The position numbers and the translations under genes were made by a program. The notes under the pieces are model-generated. The model saw nothing but the letters and a program-made list of their open reading frames with translations, did not search any database and was not told where the DNA came from. Shown piece by piece: positions 23,773 to 31,490 of a DNA stretch of 64,000 nucleotides (position 1 is the first letter of the stretch; every line of letters starts with the position of its first letter). Source of the stretch: Actinomycetota bacterium (lineage in GTDB: Bacteria > Actinomycetota > Acidimicrobiia > Acidimicrobiales > Aldehydirespiratoraceae); assembly GCA_029979265.1 (NCBI GenBank), contig JAPOHW010000001.1:310001-374000 (forward strand), written 5' to 3'.

Positions 23773-23778
23773 TACCGT
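23773..23778 (+). promoter_or_regulatory. -10-like TACCGT, 7 bases before ATG 23786
   Basis: TACCGT ends 7 bases before the acyl-CoA dehydrogenase ATG, without a Shine-Dalgarno: leaderless signature. Confidence 0.5.
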
Positions 23779-23785
23779 CGATGCC

Positions 23786-25006
23786 ATGGACCCGACCTAC
23801 ACCGAGGAGGCGGAGGCCTTCCGCGTCCGCATCAAGGACTTTCTCGACTCGAACCTTCCCGACGGATGGGCCGGCTACGGCGCCATGTCGGTGGACGAGG
23901 CGTATGCATGGACTGCCGACTGGCGCCAGAAGCTTGCGGCCAACGGTCTGCTCGCGCCCTCGTGGCCGACCGAGTATGGCGGTGGCGGGATGTCGGAACT
24001 CGAGCAGGTGATTCTTGCCGAAGAGTTCGAACGGGCTGGCGCGCCGACCGGTGCCGCCAACGACGCGTTCTCGATCCAAATGGTCGGGAACACCATCCTG
24101 CACTGGGGCACCGAGGAACAGAAGCAGCATTTCTTGCCGCGGATCATCAGTGGTGAGGATGTCTGGTGCCAGGGCTATTCCGAGCCTGACGCGGGCTCTG
24201 ATCTCGGCGGGCTTGGCTGCAAGGCCGTACTCGACGGCGATGAGTGGGTCATCAACGGTCAAAAGATCTGGACGTCCGCTGGCCAGTACGCGAACTGGAT
24301 CTTCGTGCTCTGCCGCACCGATCCCGATGCGCCGAAGCATCGCGGGATCTCCTTCCTGCTCTGCCCGATGGAGCAAGACGGCGTCGAGGTACGACCGATC
24401 CAGATGTTGTCGGGCGACCACGACTTCAACGAGACGTTCTTCTCCGATGCCCGTACCCATCGGGACAATGTGGTGGGGGAGATCAACGGTGGTTGGGCGG
24501 TTGCCATGACACTCCTCGGCTACGAACGCGGTGAATCGGCGGCGACCCAGCCACTCATGTTCAAAGCCGAGTGGGAAAAGCTCGCCGACAAGGCGAGACA
24601 GACAGGTGCGAATCTCGACCCTGTGCTGCGCGACCGGCTCGCCTCGGCCTACATCGAGGTCGAGATCATGCGGTACCTGGGCATGGGTACGCTCACCCGT
24701 TTCCTTGGCGGGGCCCAACCGGGTCCGGCCGAGTCGACCTTCAAGCTGTACTGGAGCGAGTACCACAAGCGGCTCACCGAGCTCGCCCTCGATGTGGTCG
24801 GTCCGGAGTCGATGCTCTCGGGTTCGACGGCGAAGAAGTCGTTCCACTCCGACGCTCCGGGTTCCCCGAACGATGCCGGTTCATGGGTTGGTGCGTTCTA
24901 CAACGCCCGCGCCGGCACGATCTACGCCGGGACGAGCCAGGTCCAGCGCAACATCCTCGGCGAGATGGTGCTCGGGCTCCCGAAGGAACCGAAGCCCCAG
25001 GGCTGA
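23786..25006 (+). CDS. Acyl-CoA dehydrogenase
   Basis: 406 residues, complete acyl-CoA dehydrogenase: 'WPTEYGGGGMSELEQVILAEEF', the flavin/substrate stretch 'WCQGYSEPDAGSDLGGL', 'INGQKIWTSAGQYANWIFVLCRTDP', and the C-terminal 'YAGTSQVQRNILGEMVLGLP'. The insert near 'AQPGPAESTFKLYWSEYHKRL' is typical of the FadE subgroup acting on bulky or long acyl groups in actinobacteria. It stands alone under its own promoter. A role in fatty acid or steroid side-chain oxidation is likely; the chain length is not readable. Confidence 0.9.
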   Translation: MDPTYTEEAEAFRVRIKDFLDSNLPDGWAGYGAMSVDEAYAWTADWRQKLAANGLLAPSWPTEYGGGGMSELEQVILAEEFERAGAPTGAANDAFSIQMVGNTILHWGTEEQKQHFLPRIISGEDVWCQGYSEPDAGSDLGGLGCKAVLDGDEWVINGQKIWTSAGQYANWIFVLCRTDPDAPKHRGISFLLCPMEQDGVEVRPIQMLSGDHDFNETFFSDARTHRDNVVGEINGGWAVAMTLLGYERGESAATQPLMFKAEWEKLADKARQTGANLDPVLRDRLASAYIEVEIMRYLGMGTLTRFLGGAQPGPAESTFKLYWSEYHKRLTELALDVVGPESMLSGSTAKKSFHSDAPGSPNDAGSWVGAFYNARAGTIYAGTSQVQRNILGEMVLGLPKEPKPQG

Positions 25007-25059
25007 TTCCCGCCGGGGTCAGGGGTGTCTGCAGATCGTGACCCATCGGTCGGACGCCC

Positions 25060-25065
25060 TACGCT
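25060..25065 (+). promoter_or_regulatory. -10-like TACGCT, 7 bases before ATG 25073
   Basis: TACGCT precedes the cupin ATG by 7 bases without a Shine-Dalgarno, and helps to fix that start against the slightly longer open frame. Confidence 0.5.
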
Positions 25066-25072
25066 CCTCGAC

Positions 25073-25573
25073 ATGAGCAACGCCCCCGTTCCCATGGTCC
25101 CGATGCACGGGATCACCGAAGCGAGGCACCTTGGCGCGGACGAGGTGCCCTGGGTCTTCGCAGGAGACCTGGGCATCAAGTTGCTCCACGTCGACCTGAA
25201 CCAGGGCCTCTGGGTGCTCGTCAACCGGTTCCCGCCCGGGTACAAGGTGCAAACCCACTACCACACGGGGGCGGTCTTTGCGTACACGATTGCCGGTGCC
25301 TGGGGATACGTCGAATACCCGCACTACGAGAACCGTGCGGGCTCCTATCTCTTCGAACCGGCACACTCGGTCCACACCCTCACGGTTCCCGCCACCAACG
25401 ACGAGATCACCGAGGTGTGGTTCGCCATCTACGGCGCCAATGTGAACATCGACGGTGATGGGCAGGTCATTGCGGTCACCGACGCCCAGTCCGTGCTGGG
25501 CACATACCGTGCCCTGTGCGAGGCAGCCGGTGAGGACCACTCCAAGGTCATCGTGGTGGGTGAGCCGATCTGA
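25073..25573 (+). CDS. Cupin protein, 2,4'-dihydroxyacetophenone dioxygenase-like
   Basis: 166 residues, single-domain cupin. Metal-site residues appear in 'PPGYKVQTHYHTGAVFAYTIAGAWGYVEY' (His/His/Glu-type motif 1) and 'YLFEPAHSVHTLTVP' (motif 2 with His). The overall wording matches the 2,4'-dihydroxyacetophenone dioxygenase/ChrR-like cupins. It could be a ring- or C-C-cleaving dioxygenase acting on an aromatic ketone, but annotation in this group is loose. Same strand as the downstream peroxiredoxin, 32 bases apart. Confidence 0.75.
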   Translation: MSNAPVPMVPMHGITEARHLGADEVPWVFAGDLGIKLLHVDLNQGLWVLVNRFPPGYKVQTHYHTGAVFAYTIAGAWGYVEYPHYENRAGSYLFEPAHSVHTLTVPATNDEITEVWFAIYGANVNIDGDGQVIAVTDAQSVLGTYRALCEAAGEDHSKVIVVGEPI

Positions 25574-25605
25574 CTGGCCGAGTCCAGCGACTGCGAGGAA
25601 ACGAC

Positions 25606-26268
25606 ATGGCACTTCGTATCGATGACATCGCCCCCGACTTCGAGGCGCAGACAACGCACGGCTCGCTGTCGTTTCACAACTGGATCGGCGACGGTTGGGC
25701 ATTGCTGTTCAGCCACCCCAAGGACTTCACCCCGGTCTGCACGACCGAACTCGGCACCGTCGCCGGCATGCAGTCCGAGTTCACGGCTCGCGGCTGCAAG
25801 ATCATCGGAATCAGTGTCGACGGTGTTGCCGACCACGAGGGGTGGGTGGCCGACATCGAGGCGGCGACGGGCAACATCGTCAACTATCCGTTGATCGGCG
25901 ACCCGACGCTCGAGATCGTGAAGGCCTACGACATGCTTCCCGCCAGTGCCGGCGATCAGGCGGCTGGGCGAACGGCGGGCGACAATGCCACTGCCCGAAC
26001 CGTGTTCATCATCGGTCCTGACAAGCGGGTGAAGGCCCAGCTCACGTACCCGATGACCACGGGGCGAAACTTCCACGAGATCCTGCGGCTCCTCGATTCC
26101 CTGCAACTGACGGCGGCCGAGCAGGTGGCGACACCGGCGAACTGGCGTCGGGGTGATGACGTGATCGTCGTTCCGTCGGTCTCCGACGACGAGGCCCGCG
26201 CCCGGCACGGTGAGTTCACCGCACCGCTGCCGTATCTGCGGTTCGTCCGGTATCCCGAGCGAGACTGA
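25606..26268 (+). CDS. 1-Cys peroxiredoxin (Prx6 type)
   Basis: 220 residues. The peroxidatic motif 'HPKDFTPVCTTELG' is at 37-50 (Cys45). The C-terminal half has 'ARTVFIIGPDKRVKAQLTYPMTTGRNFHEILRLLDSLQL' and 'PANWRRGDDVIVVPSVSDDEA', the hallmarks of the Prx6/1-Cys group. A second Cys near 64 ('RGCKIIGISVDG') is not at a resolving position. It reduces hydrogen peroxide and organic hydroperoxides using an external thiol. It follows the cupin gene, so the pair may share a transcript. Confidence 0.92.
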   Translation: MALRIDDIAPDFEAQTTHGSLSFHNWIGDGWALLFSHPKDFTPVCTTELGTVAGMQSEFTARGCKIIGISVDGVADHEGWVADIEAATGNIVNYPLIGDPTLEIVKAYDMLPASAGDQAAGRTAGDNATARTVFIIGPDKRVKAQLTYPMTTGRNFHEILRLLDSLQLTAAEQVATPANWRRGDDVIVVPSVSDDEARARHGEFTAPLPYLRFVRYPERD

Positions 26269-26331
26269 TCCGACGTCGTCGTGCGACGGGATCGTCGCCG
26301 CCCTTGACACCGCAGTGTCACAAGAGCGGGC

Positions 26332-26337
26332 TACGTT
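26332..26337 (+). promoter_or_regulatory. -10-like TACGTT, 6 bases before GTG 26344
   Basis: TACGTT lies 6 bases before the parE GTG. TTGACA at 26304-26309 is a good -35 hexamer, but the spacer of 22 is long, so the -10 element and leaderless start are the better supported part. Confidence 0.45.
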
Positions 26338-26343
26338 CGCCGT

Positions 26344-28419
26344 GTGCCTGCGAAGACGCCCGCCTCCTCCGGCTATGACGCCGACGCCATCCAGACGCTC
26401 GAAGGGTTGGAGGCCGTCCGGAAGCGCCCCGGGATGTACATCGGCGGTACCGGTTCCGAAGGTCTCATGCACCTTGTCTGGGAACTCATCGACAATGCGG
26501 TCGACGAGGCATCGGCCGGATTCGCCAGCAAAGTCGACATCACGTTGCACCGCGACAGGTCGATCGAGGTGGCGGACAACGGCCGCGGTATTCCGATCGA
26601 CCTGCATGCCAAACGAAAGGTGTCTGCGCTCGAGGTCGTGTTCACCGAGCTGCACGCCGGGGGGAAGTTCGGAGGTGGGGCGTACTCGTCATCGGGGGGT
26701 CTCCACGGGGTTGGGGCGTCGGTCGTCAACGCCCTGGCTGCGAAGCTGATCGCCGAGGTCGATCGTGACGGCGCAACCCATGTACTCGGCTTCCAGGAGC
26801 GCATCGCCGGCCAGTTCACCGGGGCCACGTTCAAGGCCGGTCACACGCTCGAGAAGATCAAACGCATCTCCAAGAACAAAACGGGCACCCGCGTGCGGTT
26901 CTGGCCCGATTTCGACATTTTCGACCCCGAAGCCACCATCGATGTCGCCGAGATCTGTACCCGTGCCACGCAGGCGTGTTTCCTCGTGCCGGGAATGAAG
27001 GTCACGGTTGTCGACAAGCGGACCGCAGGGTCGGTCGGCGACGGCAACCGCCTGTCGGAGCCGTTCGAGTTCGTGAGCCGAGGTGGGCTTGCCGATCTCG
27101 TCGAACACCTTTCCTCCGGTGCACCGGTCAACCAGATCATCTCCTGCTCAGGGATCGACACCTTCACCGAGAAGGTGCCCGTCGACGGCAAGATGACCGA
27201 TGTCGAACGCGAATGCCGAGTCGACGTCGCCTTGCGTTGGACCGTTGGCTACGACACCAAGGTCACATCGTTCGTCAACACGATCCCCACGAGTCAGGGC
27301 GGCACGCACCAGGCCGGGTTCGACAAGGCGCTCACCCGGGTCGTCAACAACGTCGTTCTGAAAGACAATCGCAAGCTCGCCAAACTCAAGAAGCAAGACA
27401 AGCACAAAGCGATCAAGGACGATGTCCAAGAGGGCCTCGTCGCCGCCATCAAGGTGACGTTTCCCGAGCCCCAGTTCCGGGGGCAGACCAAGCAAGAGCT
27501 CGGTACTCCCGCCATCGAGGGCATCGTCAGTCGAGTCGTCTACGAACAGCTCAAGGAGTGGATGGAGCCTGGCGGCGGTCCGCGGAGTCATGTCAAGGCG
27601 ATTGCCGACAAGCTCGCCACGGCGATCCAGAACCGGGTCGCCTCCAAGCAGGTACTGGAGAACAAGCGCAAGGCGGCGAGGCTCGGCTCAACCGGCATGC
27701 CGGAGAAACTTGCCGACTGCCGCAAACACGGACCGGACAGCGAAATCATTCTCGTGGAGGGTGACTCTGCCGCTGGTCCTGCGAAACGGGGCCGTGACTC
27801 CGAGACAATGGCCATCCTCCCGCTCCGGGGCAAGGTCGTGAACGCGGCAAAAGCGAGTCAGAAGCAGGTGCTCGACAATGCCGAGGCCCAGGCACTGTTC
27901 ACCTCGGTAGGAGCGGGCGCCGGTCGCGACTTCAATCTCGACGACGCTCGGTACGGCCGGATCGTCATTCTGTGTGATGCCGATGTCGATGGCAGCCACA
28001 TTCGGTGTCTGTTGCTCACCCTGATCCATGAGTACATGCGGCCGATGCTCGAAGCAGGGAACGTCTACGCTGCGCAGCCGCCGCTCTACACCACCAAGGT
28101 CGGCGATCAGATCTACCGGGTGTACAGCGACAGTGAGCGCGATGCGGTCACCGATGAGCTCTGCAAGGGCAACCGCAAACGCGAGAACATCAAGTGGCAG
28201 CGGTTCAAGGGGCTTGGCGAGATGAACGTCGACGAGTTGCGGCACTGCGCACTCGATCCCGAGACCCGGACCCTGAAGCGGCTCACCATGGACGATGCCA
28301 AGCAGGCCAAGGAGGCATCGAAGATGTTCGATGTCCTCATGGGCAACGATGTCGGTGTTCGACGCGACTTCCTCGTGAAGAACAGCGCCCTGGTCGACAC
28401 GGCAACACTCGACGTGTGA
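26344..28419 (+). CDS. parE: DNA topoisomerase IV subunit B (type IIA)
   Basis: 691 residues. GHKL ATPase: 'LEAVRKRPGMYIGG', 'ELIDNAVDEA', 'VADNGRGIPIDLH', 'GGLHGVGASVVNAL'. The transducer has the QTK loop 'EPQFRGQTKQELG'. Toprim: 'EGDSAAGPAKRGRDSETMAILPLRGKVVNAAKA' and the metal pair in 'CDADVDGSHIRCLLLTL'. The wording 'GGTHQAGFDKALTRVVNN' and 'DDVQEGLVAAIKVTFPEPQF' is nearer to ParE than to GyrB, and the place is not the usual dnaA-dnaN-recF-gyrB locus. It decatenates or relaxes DNA with a ParC partner, which is not in the window. Confidence 0.85.
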   Translation: MPAKTPASSGYDADAIQTLEGLEAVRKRPGMYIGGTGSEGLMHLVWELIDNAVDEASAGFASKVDITLHRDRSIEVADNGRGIPIDLHAKRKVSALEVVFTELHAGGKFGGGAYSSSGGLHGVGASVVNALAAKLIAEVDRDGATHVLGFQERIAGQFTGATFKAGHTLEKIKRISKNKTGTRVRFWPDFDIFDPEATIDVAEICTRATQACFLVPGMKVTVVDKRTAGSVGDGNRLSEPFEFVSRGGLADLVEHLSSGAPVNQIISCSGIDTFTEKVPVDGKMTDVERECRVDVALRWTVGYDTKVTSFVNTIPTSQGGTHQAGFDKALTRVVNNVVLKDNRKLAKLKKQDKHKAIKDDVQEGLVAAIKVTFPEPQFRGQTKQELGTPAIEGIVSRVVYEQLKEWMEPGGGPRSHVKAIADKLATAIQNRVASKQVLENKRKAARLGSTGMPEKLADCRKHGPDSEIILVEGDSAAGPAKRGRDSETMAILPLRGKVVNAAKASQKQVLDNAEAQALFTSVGAGAGRDFNLDDARYGRIVILCDADVDGSHIRCLLLTLIHEYMRPMLEAGNVYAAQPPLYTTKVGDQIYRVYSDSERDAVTDELCKGNRKRENIKWQRFKGLGEMNVDELRHCALDPETRTLKRLTMDDAKQAKEASKMFDVLMGNDVGVRRDFLVKNSALVDTATLDV

Positions 28420-28422
28420 CGG

Positions 28423-29412
28423 TCAGTCGGCGGGGTCGAGGCGTTCCTGTCGTCCCGACGTCTGGATGGCCACGAGACCGAGGCCGGTGAAGCCTGCCAT
28501 GACGATGGCACCACCCCAGATCTCGATCGGCCACTCGACCCCGTGATCACCTGCGGCGATTGCGAAGTACGTTGCGAATGCCGCAGCGGGGCCGACAAAG
28601 GCGGCAATCGACAGCTGTCGGGCGGGCAACGGCGCGAACCGATTGGTCAGGTCGAACACGAGTCCACCGACGACAGCCGACAGGACGCCGGACCACCCGT
28701 CACCGAAGGCAGTGCGCTCGGCGAACGCAGCGAGCCCCCAGATGATCGCCGCTGAGCCGAGCGGGAGTCGCCAGCGACTGGCCACGAGGAGGAGCGGACC
28801 CAGGAGAACACCCACCTGCACGACCGCACCGGCCAAGAAGACCGACACGTACTCCCAGCCATCGTTGTCGTTCTCGGGGGTGAAGGGAACGCTCGCAATC
28901 CAGGTTTCGGAGAGGAAGAAGATGTATTCGATGAAGAACACCATCAACGCCGTTGCGACAGCAGCAGCGCCGAGTGCGAGTGTGGGGGAAGCGTCGTTGC
29001 GGGCGGTGGAGGCACGCACCGGGCTCCAGATGAGGATCAGTGCGCCCGAGAACAAGACCAGGTGCATCGGCGACAGCAACGCATCGATCCCGACTTCTAC
29101 GCCGAATGCCGTGTGCCAGATGCCATCACCCACGCCGCCAACGGCGAAGATCGCGATGCCGAGTGGAGCTTCGCGGTAGCCGGCGGGGAACCACTCGATC
29201 AGCGGTGCCTCACTGTGCCGCTGGTAGGCGATCCAGCCGATCCAGCCGGTGAGCGAGACGAACGCTGCGTAGAAGATGGCGTGCCAGAGGGTGAAGAAAT
29301 CCTCGGTTTCGGTGTCGATGATGTTGACGTGCGCGTAGCCGTCGACGAACACACCCGCAATGAGCCAGGCGGTGATTGCTAGGGTGATGCGATCCTCGGC
29401 TCGCGTCGACAT
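28423..29412 (-). CDS. Multi-pass membrane protein with conserved-looking His motifs
   Basis: 329 residues, about eight or nine membrane helices. His residues fall inside or next to helices: 'DGYAHVN', 'LWHAIFYAAF', 'DGIWHTAFGVEVGIDALLSPMHLVLF', and 'GDHGVEW' near the end. I recall actinobacterial relatives with similar 'WH..FY' and 'SPxHL' motifs but no assigned function. The spacing suggests a metal or heme site in the membrane. It is convergent with parE (3 bases apart) and has a leaderless-type TAGGTT 6 bases before its ATG. Function unknown. Confidence 0.7.
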   Translation of the reverse strand: MSTRAEDRITLAITAWLIAGVFVDGYAHVNIIDTETEDFFTLWHAIFYAAFVSLTGWIGWIAYQRHSEAPLIEWFPAGYREAPLGIAIFAVGGVGDGIWHTAFGVEVGIDALLSPMHLVLFSGALILIWSPVRASTARNDASPTLALGAAAVATALMVFFIEYIFFLSETWIASVPFTPENDNDGWEYVSVFLAGAVVQVGVLLGPLLLVASRWRLPLGSAAIIWGLAAFAERTAFGDGWSGVLSAVVGGLVFDLTNRFAPLPARQLSIAAFVGPAAAFATYFAIAAGDHGVEWPIEIWGGAIVMAGFTGLGLVAIQTSGRQERLDPAD

Positions 29413-29418
29413 AGGCGG

Positions 29419-29424
29419 AACCTA
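29419..29424 (-). promoter_or_regulatory. -10-like TAGGTT, 6 bases before ATG 29412
   Basis: TAGGTT on the minus strand ends 6 bases before the membrane protein ATG; no Shine-Dalgarno. Confidence 0.5.
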
Positions 29425-29471
29425 CCCGGCAGCCCGATCGATCCCGACGATGCCGTCGGGCCGGGCGGACG

Positions 29472-30317
29472 TCAACGCCTGGCGAAACTCGAGCCGAGTT
29501 CTGCGCTCTCGAAGCCCGTAGGCGCAGTTCCCGTGGTGGCGTAGAGGTACAACGCCGCCTGGAAAATGCCGCTCATGGCGCTGACGACAGCGAACACGAT
29601 CCCGACGTAGACCGCCACGACAAGTGCGCCGATCACTGTCACGACAGCAGATCCGGCAGCGCCGATGAAGACGATGAGCAGCACCGCAGGAAGCACGGCG
29701 ACGAACCCGAGCAGGCCGAAGCCGACACGAGCGGCAAGATTCTCGCCCCAGGTGGTCCGGAGAAGCCTCGCCGACGTCTTGAACCCGTCGACCGGTCCCT
29801 TGTCGTCGATGACGATCGCCGGAATGGTGAGGAAGGCAGCCACATCGAAGCCGACCTCGACGGCACCGAAGATGATGTTGCCGACGTTGCCGAGCCGCTC
29901 GCGCAGCGCTCGGAGGATGTTGACGACGGTGAAGCTGAGCAGCGCCCACGGCACCAGCCCCGGAATGCGAGCGTACGCGCGAGCGATCGAACTCCGCACC
30001 GTCGGATCGCCACCCGACAGCCGTTCGTGTGCGCCGGCGACCAGTGCGCCGACGAAGAAGACGTTGACGATCGCGGCTGCGGCACCACCGAGCACGAAGA
30101 GCAGGTAGCTGAGCGCTGGGATGGCCGGTTCTTCCTCGACGGAGCGCTGGTCGAAACCATCCCAGTCGACGGCCATCAACCCGGGCACGACGAACACTGC
30201 GAGTACGAGGAGTGTCAGCAGCACGCTGAGGACTGGCAGAAGCGCGAGTTCGCGATCTTTTTGAAGGACGTCCCAGGAGGTGCGGGCGAGACGGATGGTG
30301 TTACGGATTCGACCCAT
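29472..30317 (-). CDS. DUF6159-like membrane protein
   Basis: 281 residues with a soluble N-terminal helix 'IRLARTSWDVLQKDRELALLPVLS' and about six membrane helices. The opening (S/T-W-x-VL-x-x-D-x-EL) and 'DDKGPVDGFKTSARLLRTTWGENL' resemble the DUF6159 family of actinobacterial and archaeal membrane proteins; that assignment is from memory. No transport motif is visible. It starts 12 bases after the alcohol dehydrogenase stop on the same strand, so it may share its transcript, although TAGCAC lies 6 bases before its own ATG. Confidence 0.7.
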   Translation of the reverse strand: MGRIRNTIRLARTSWDVLQKDRELALLPVLSVLLTLLVLAVFVVPGLMAVDWDGFDQRSVEEEPAIPALSYLLFVLGGAAAAIVNVFFVGALVAGAHERLSGGDPTVRSSIARAYARIPGLVPWALLSFTVVNILRALRERLGNVGNIIFGAVEVGFDVAAFLTIPAIVIDDKGPVDGFKTSARLLRTTWGENLAARVGFGLLGFVAVLPAVLLIVFIGAAGSAVVTVIGALVVAVYVGIVFAVVSAMSGIFQAALYLYATTGTAPTGFESAELGSSFARR

Positions 30318-30329
30318 GGGATCGTGCTA

Positions 30330-31430
30330 TCACATCGAGTAGTCGATGAGGCCGCGGATGATCTCGCCGGCATGAAGCGCCCGATACCCCTCGTTGATGT
30401 CGTCGAGCGAGTACTTCTGCGTGACGAGTTCGTCGAGCTTGAGTTTGCCCTGGTCGTACAGACGAAGCAGTTTCGGGATGTCGGCACGCGGGTTGCAGTA
30501 GCCGTAGATCGAGCCGTGCAGATGCTTGCCGCTCATGGCGAAGTCGACCGTGTTCAGGCTGATGTCGTTCTGCGCCATGTCGGACAGTGATGTGAGTGTG
30601 AGACTGCCGCCCTTGCCGACGAGGCCCATGGCCGGCGCGAAGAGATCGGACGTGGCATCGCCGACCGTGATGATCACCTCGTTCGCGCCGCGCCCCCACG
30701 ACAATTCCTGAACGAGTGGCCCGGCGTCTTCGATCGAAGCGACCGCATGGGTCGCTCCCATGGTTTGCGCGAACTCGCGCTTCATCTCGACGGGGTCGAC
30801 TGCGATCACGTTGGCGGCTCCAGCCATGGCCGCACCTTGGACCGCGTTGACGCCGATACCACCGGTGCCGATGATCACCACGGTGTCGCCCGCCTTGACC
30901 TGGGCAACGTTGACCGCCGATCCCCAACCGGTGGCGACACCGCACGAGCACAGCGAGACGGTCTCGAGCGGGTACCAGTCGCCGACCGGGACCAACGAGT
31001 TCTCGTGCACAACGGAGTACTCCGAGAAGGTCCCGATGCCGCTCATCGCTCGGACGTCACCTCGGGGGCCGGTGAACTTGGTGTCGCCAGCCATGATCTC
31101 GGCGCCGTTGTCGCAGAGGTACTGCTCGCCGTTTGCGCACGAGGGGCAGCGTCCACACGATGGAATGAACGATGCGGCAACGTGATCGCCGACCTCGAAG
31201 CCGCGCACGTTGGCGCCGACGTATTCGACGACGCCGGATCCTTCATGGCCACACACCATGGGGAGGGCAGCTTCGGTGAAATCCCCCATGCGGATGTGTT
31301 CGTCGGAATGACACAGGCCGGCGAAGCTCATTTTGACGAGCAGTTCGTCGGGGCCGGGTTCACGGAGCTCGAACTCGTCGATCACCCAGGGACCGTTCAC
31401 TTCGTAGGCGACGGCAGCACGTGTTTTCAT
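30330..31430 (-). CDS. NDMA-dependent (mycofactocin-type) zinc alcohol dehydrogenase
   Basis: 366 residues, medium-chain zinc dehydrogenase. Catalytic zinc region: 'GLCHSDEHIRMGDF' and 'GHEGSGVVEYVGANV'. Structural zinc Cys: 'SCGRCPSCANGEQYLC'. Cofactor motif: 'IIGTGGIGVNAVQGAAMAGA'. The variant 'ETVSLCSCGVATGWGSAVNVAQVKAGD' and 'DISLNTVDFAMSGKHLHGSIYGYCNPRADIP' is that of the NDMA-dependent group (Rxyl_3153-like), whose NAD is held tightly and re-oxidised by mycofactocin. No mycofactocin genes are in the window. ATG 31430 is fixed by TACCGT 7 bases upstream. Confidence 0.85.
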   Translation of the reverse strand: MKTRAAVAYEVNGPWVIDEFELREPGPDELLVKMSFAGLCHSDEHIRMGDFTEAALPMVCGHEGSGVVEYVGANVRGFEVGDHVAASFIPSCGRCPSCANGEQYLCDNGAEIMAGDTKFTGPRGDVRAMSGIGTFSEYSVVHENSLVPVGDWYPLETVSLCSCGVATGWGSAVNVAQVKAGDTVVIIGTGGIGVNAVQGAAMAGAANVIAVDPVEMKREFAQTMGATHAVASIEDAGPLVQELSWGRGANEVIITVGDATSDLFAPAMGLVGKGGSLTLTSLSDMAQNDISLNTVDFAMSGKHLHGSIYGYCNPRADIPKLLRLYDQGKLKLDELVTQKYSLDDINEGYRALHAGEIIRGLIDYSM

Positions 31431-31437
31431 GGGGCGC

Positions 31438-31443
31438 ACGGTA
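31438..31443 (-). promoter_or_regulatory. -10-like TACCGT, 7 bases before ATG 31430
   Basis: TACCGT on the minus strand ends 7 bases before the dehydrogenase ATG, with no Shine-Dalgarno. Confidence 0.5.
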
Positions 31444-31490
31444 GAGCAGGGGATCGGCAGCTGTCACACCCATGCGGTAGAACTCCCGGT

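Noticed and set aside
26344-28419. Assignment as gyrB
   Set aside because: Transducer-region wording and the isolated place fit ParE better; left as the main alternative.
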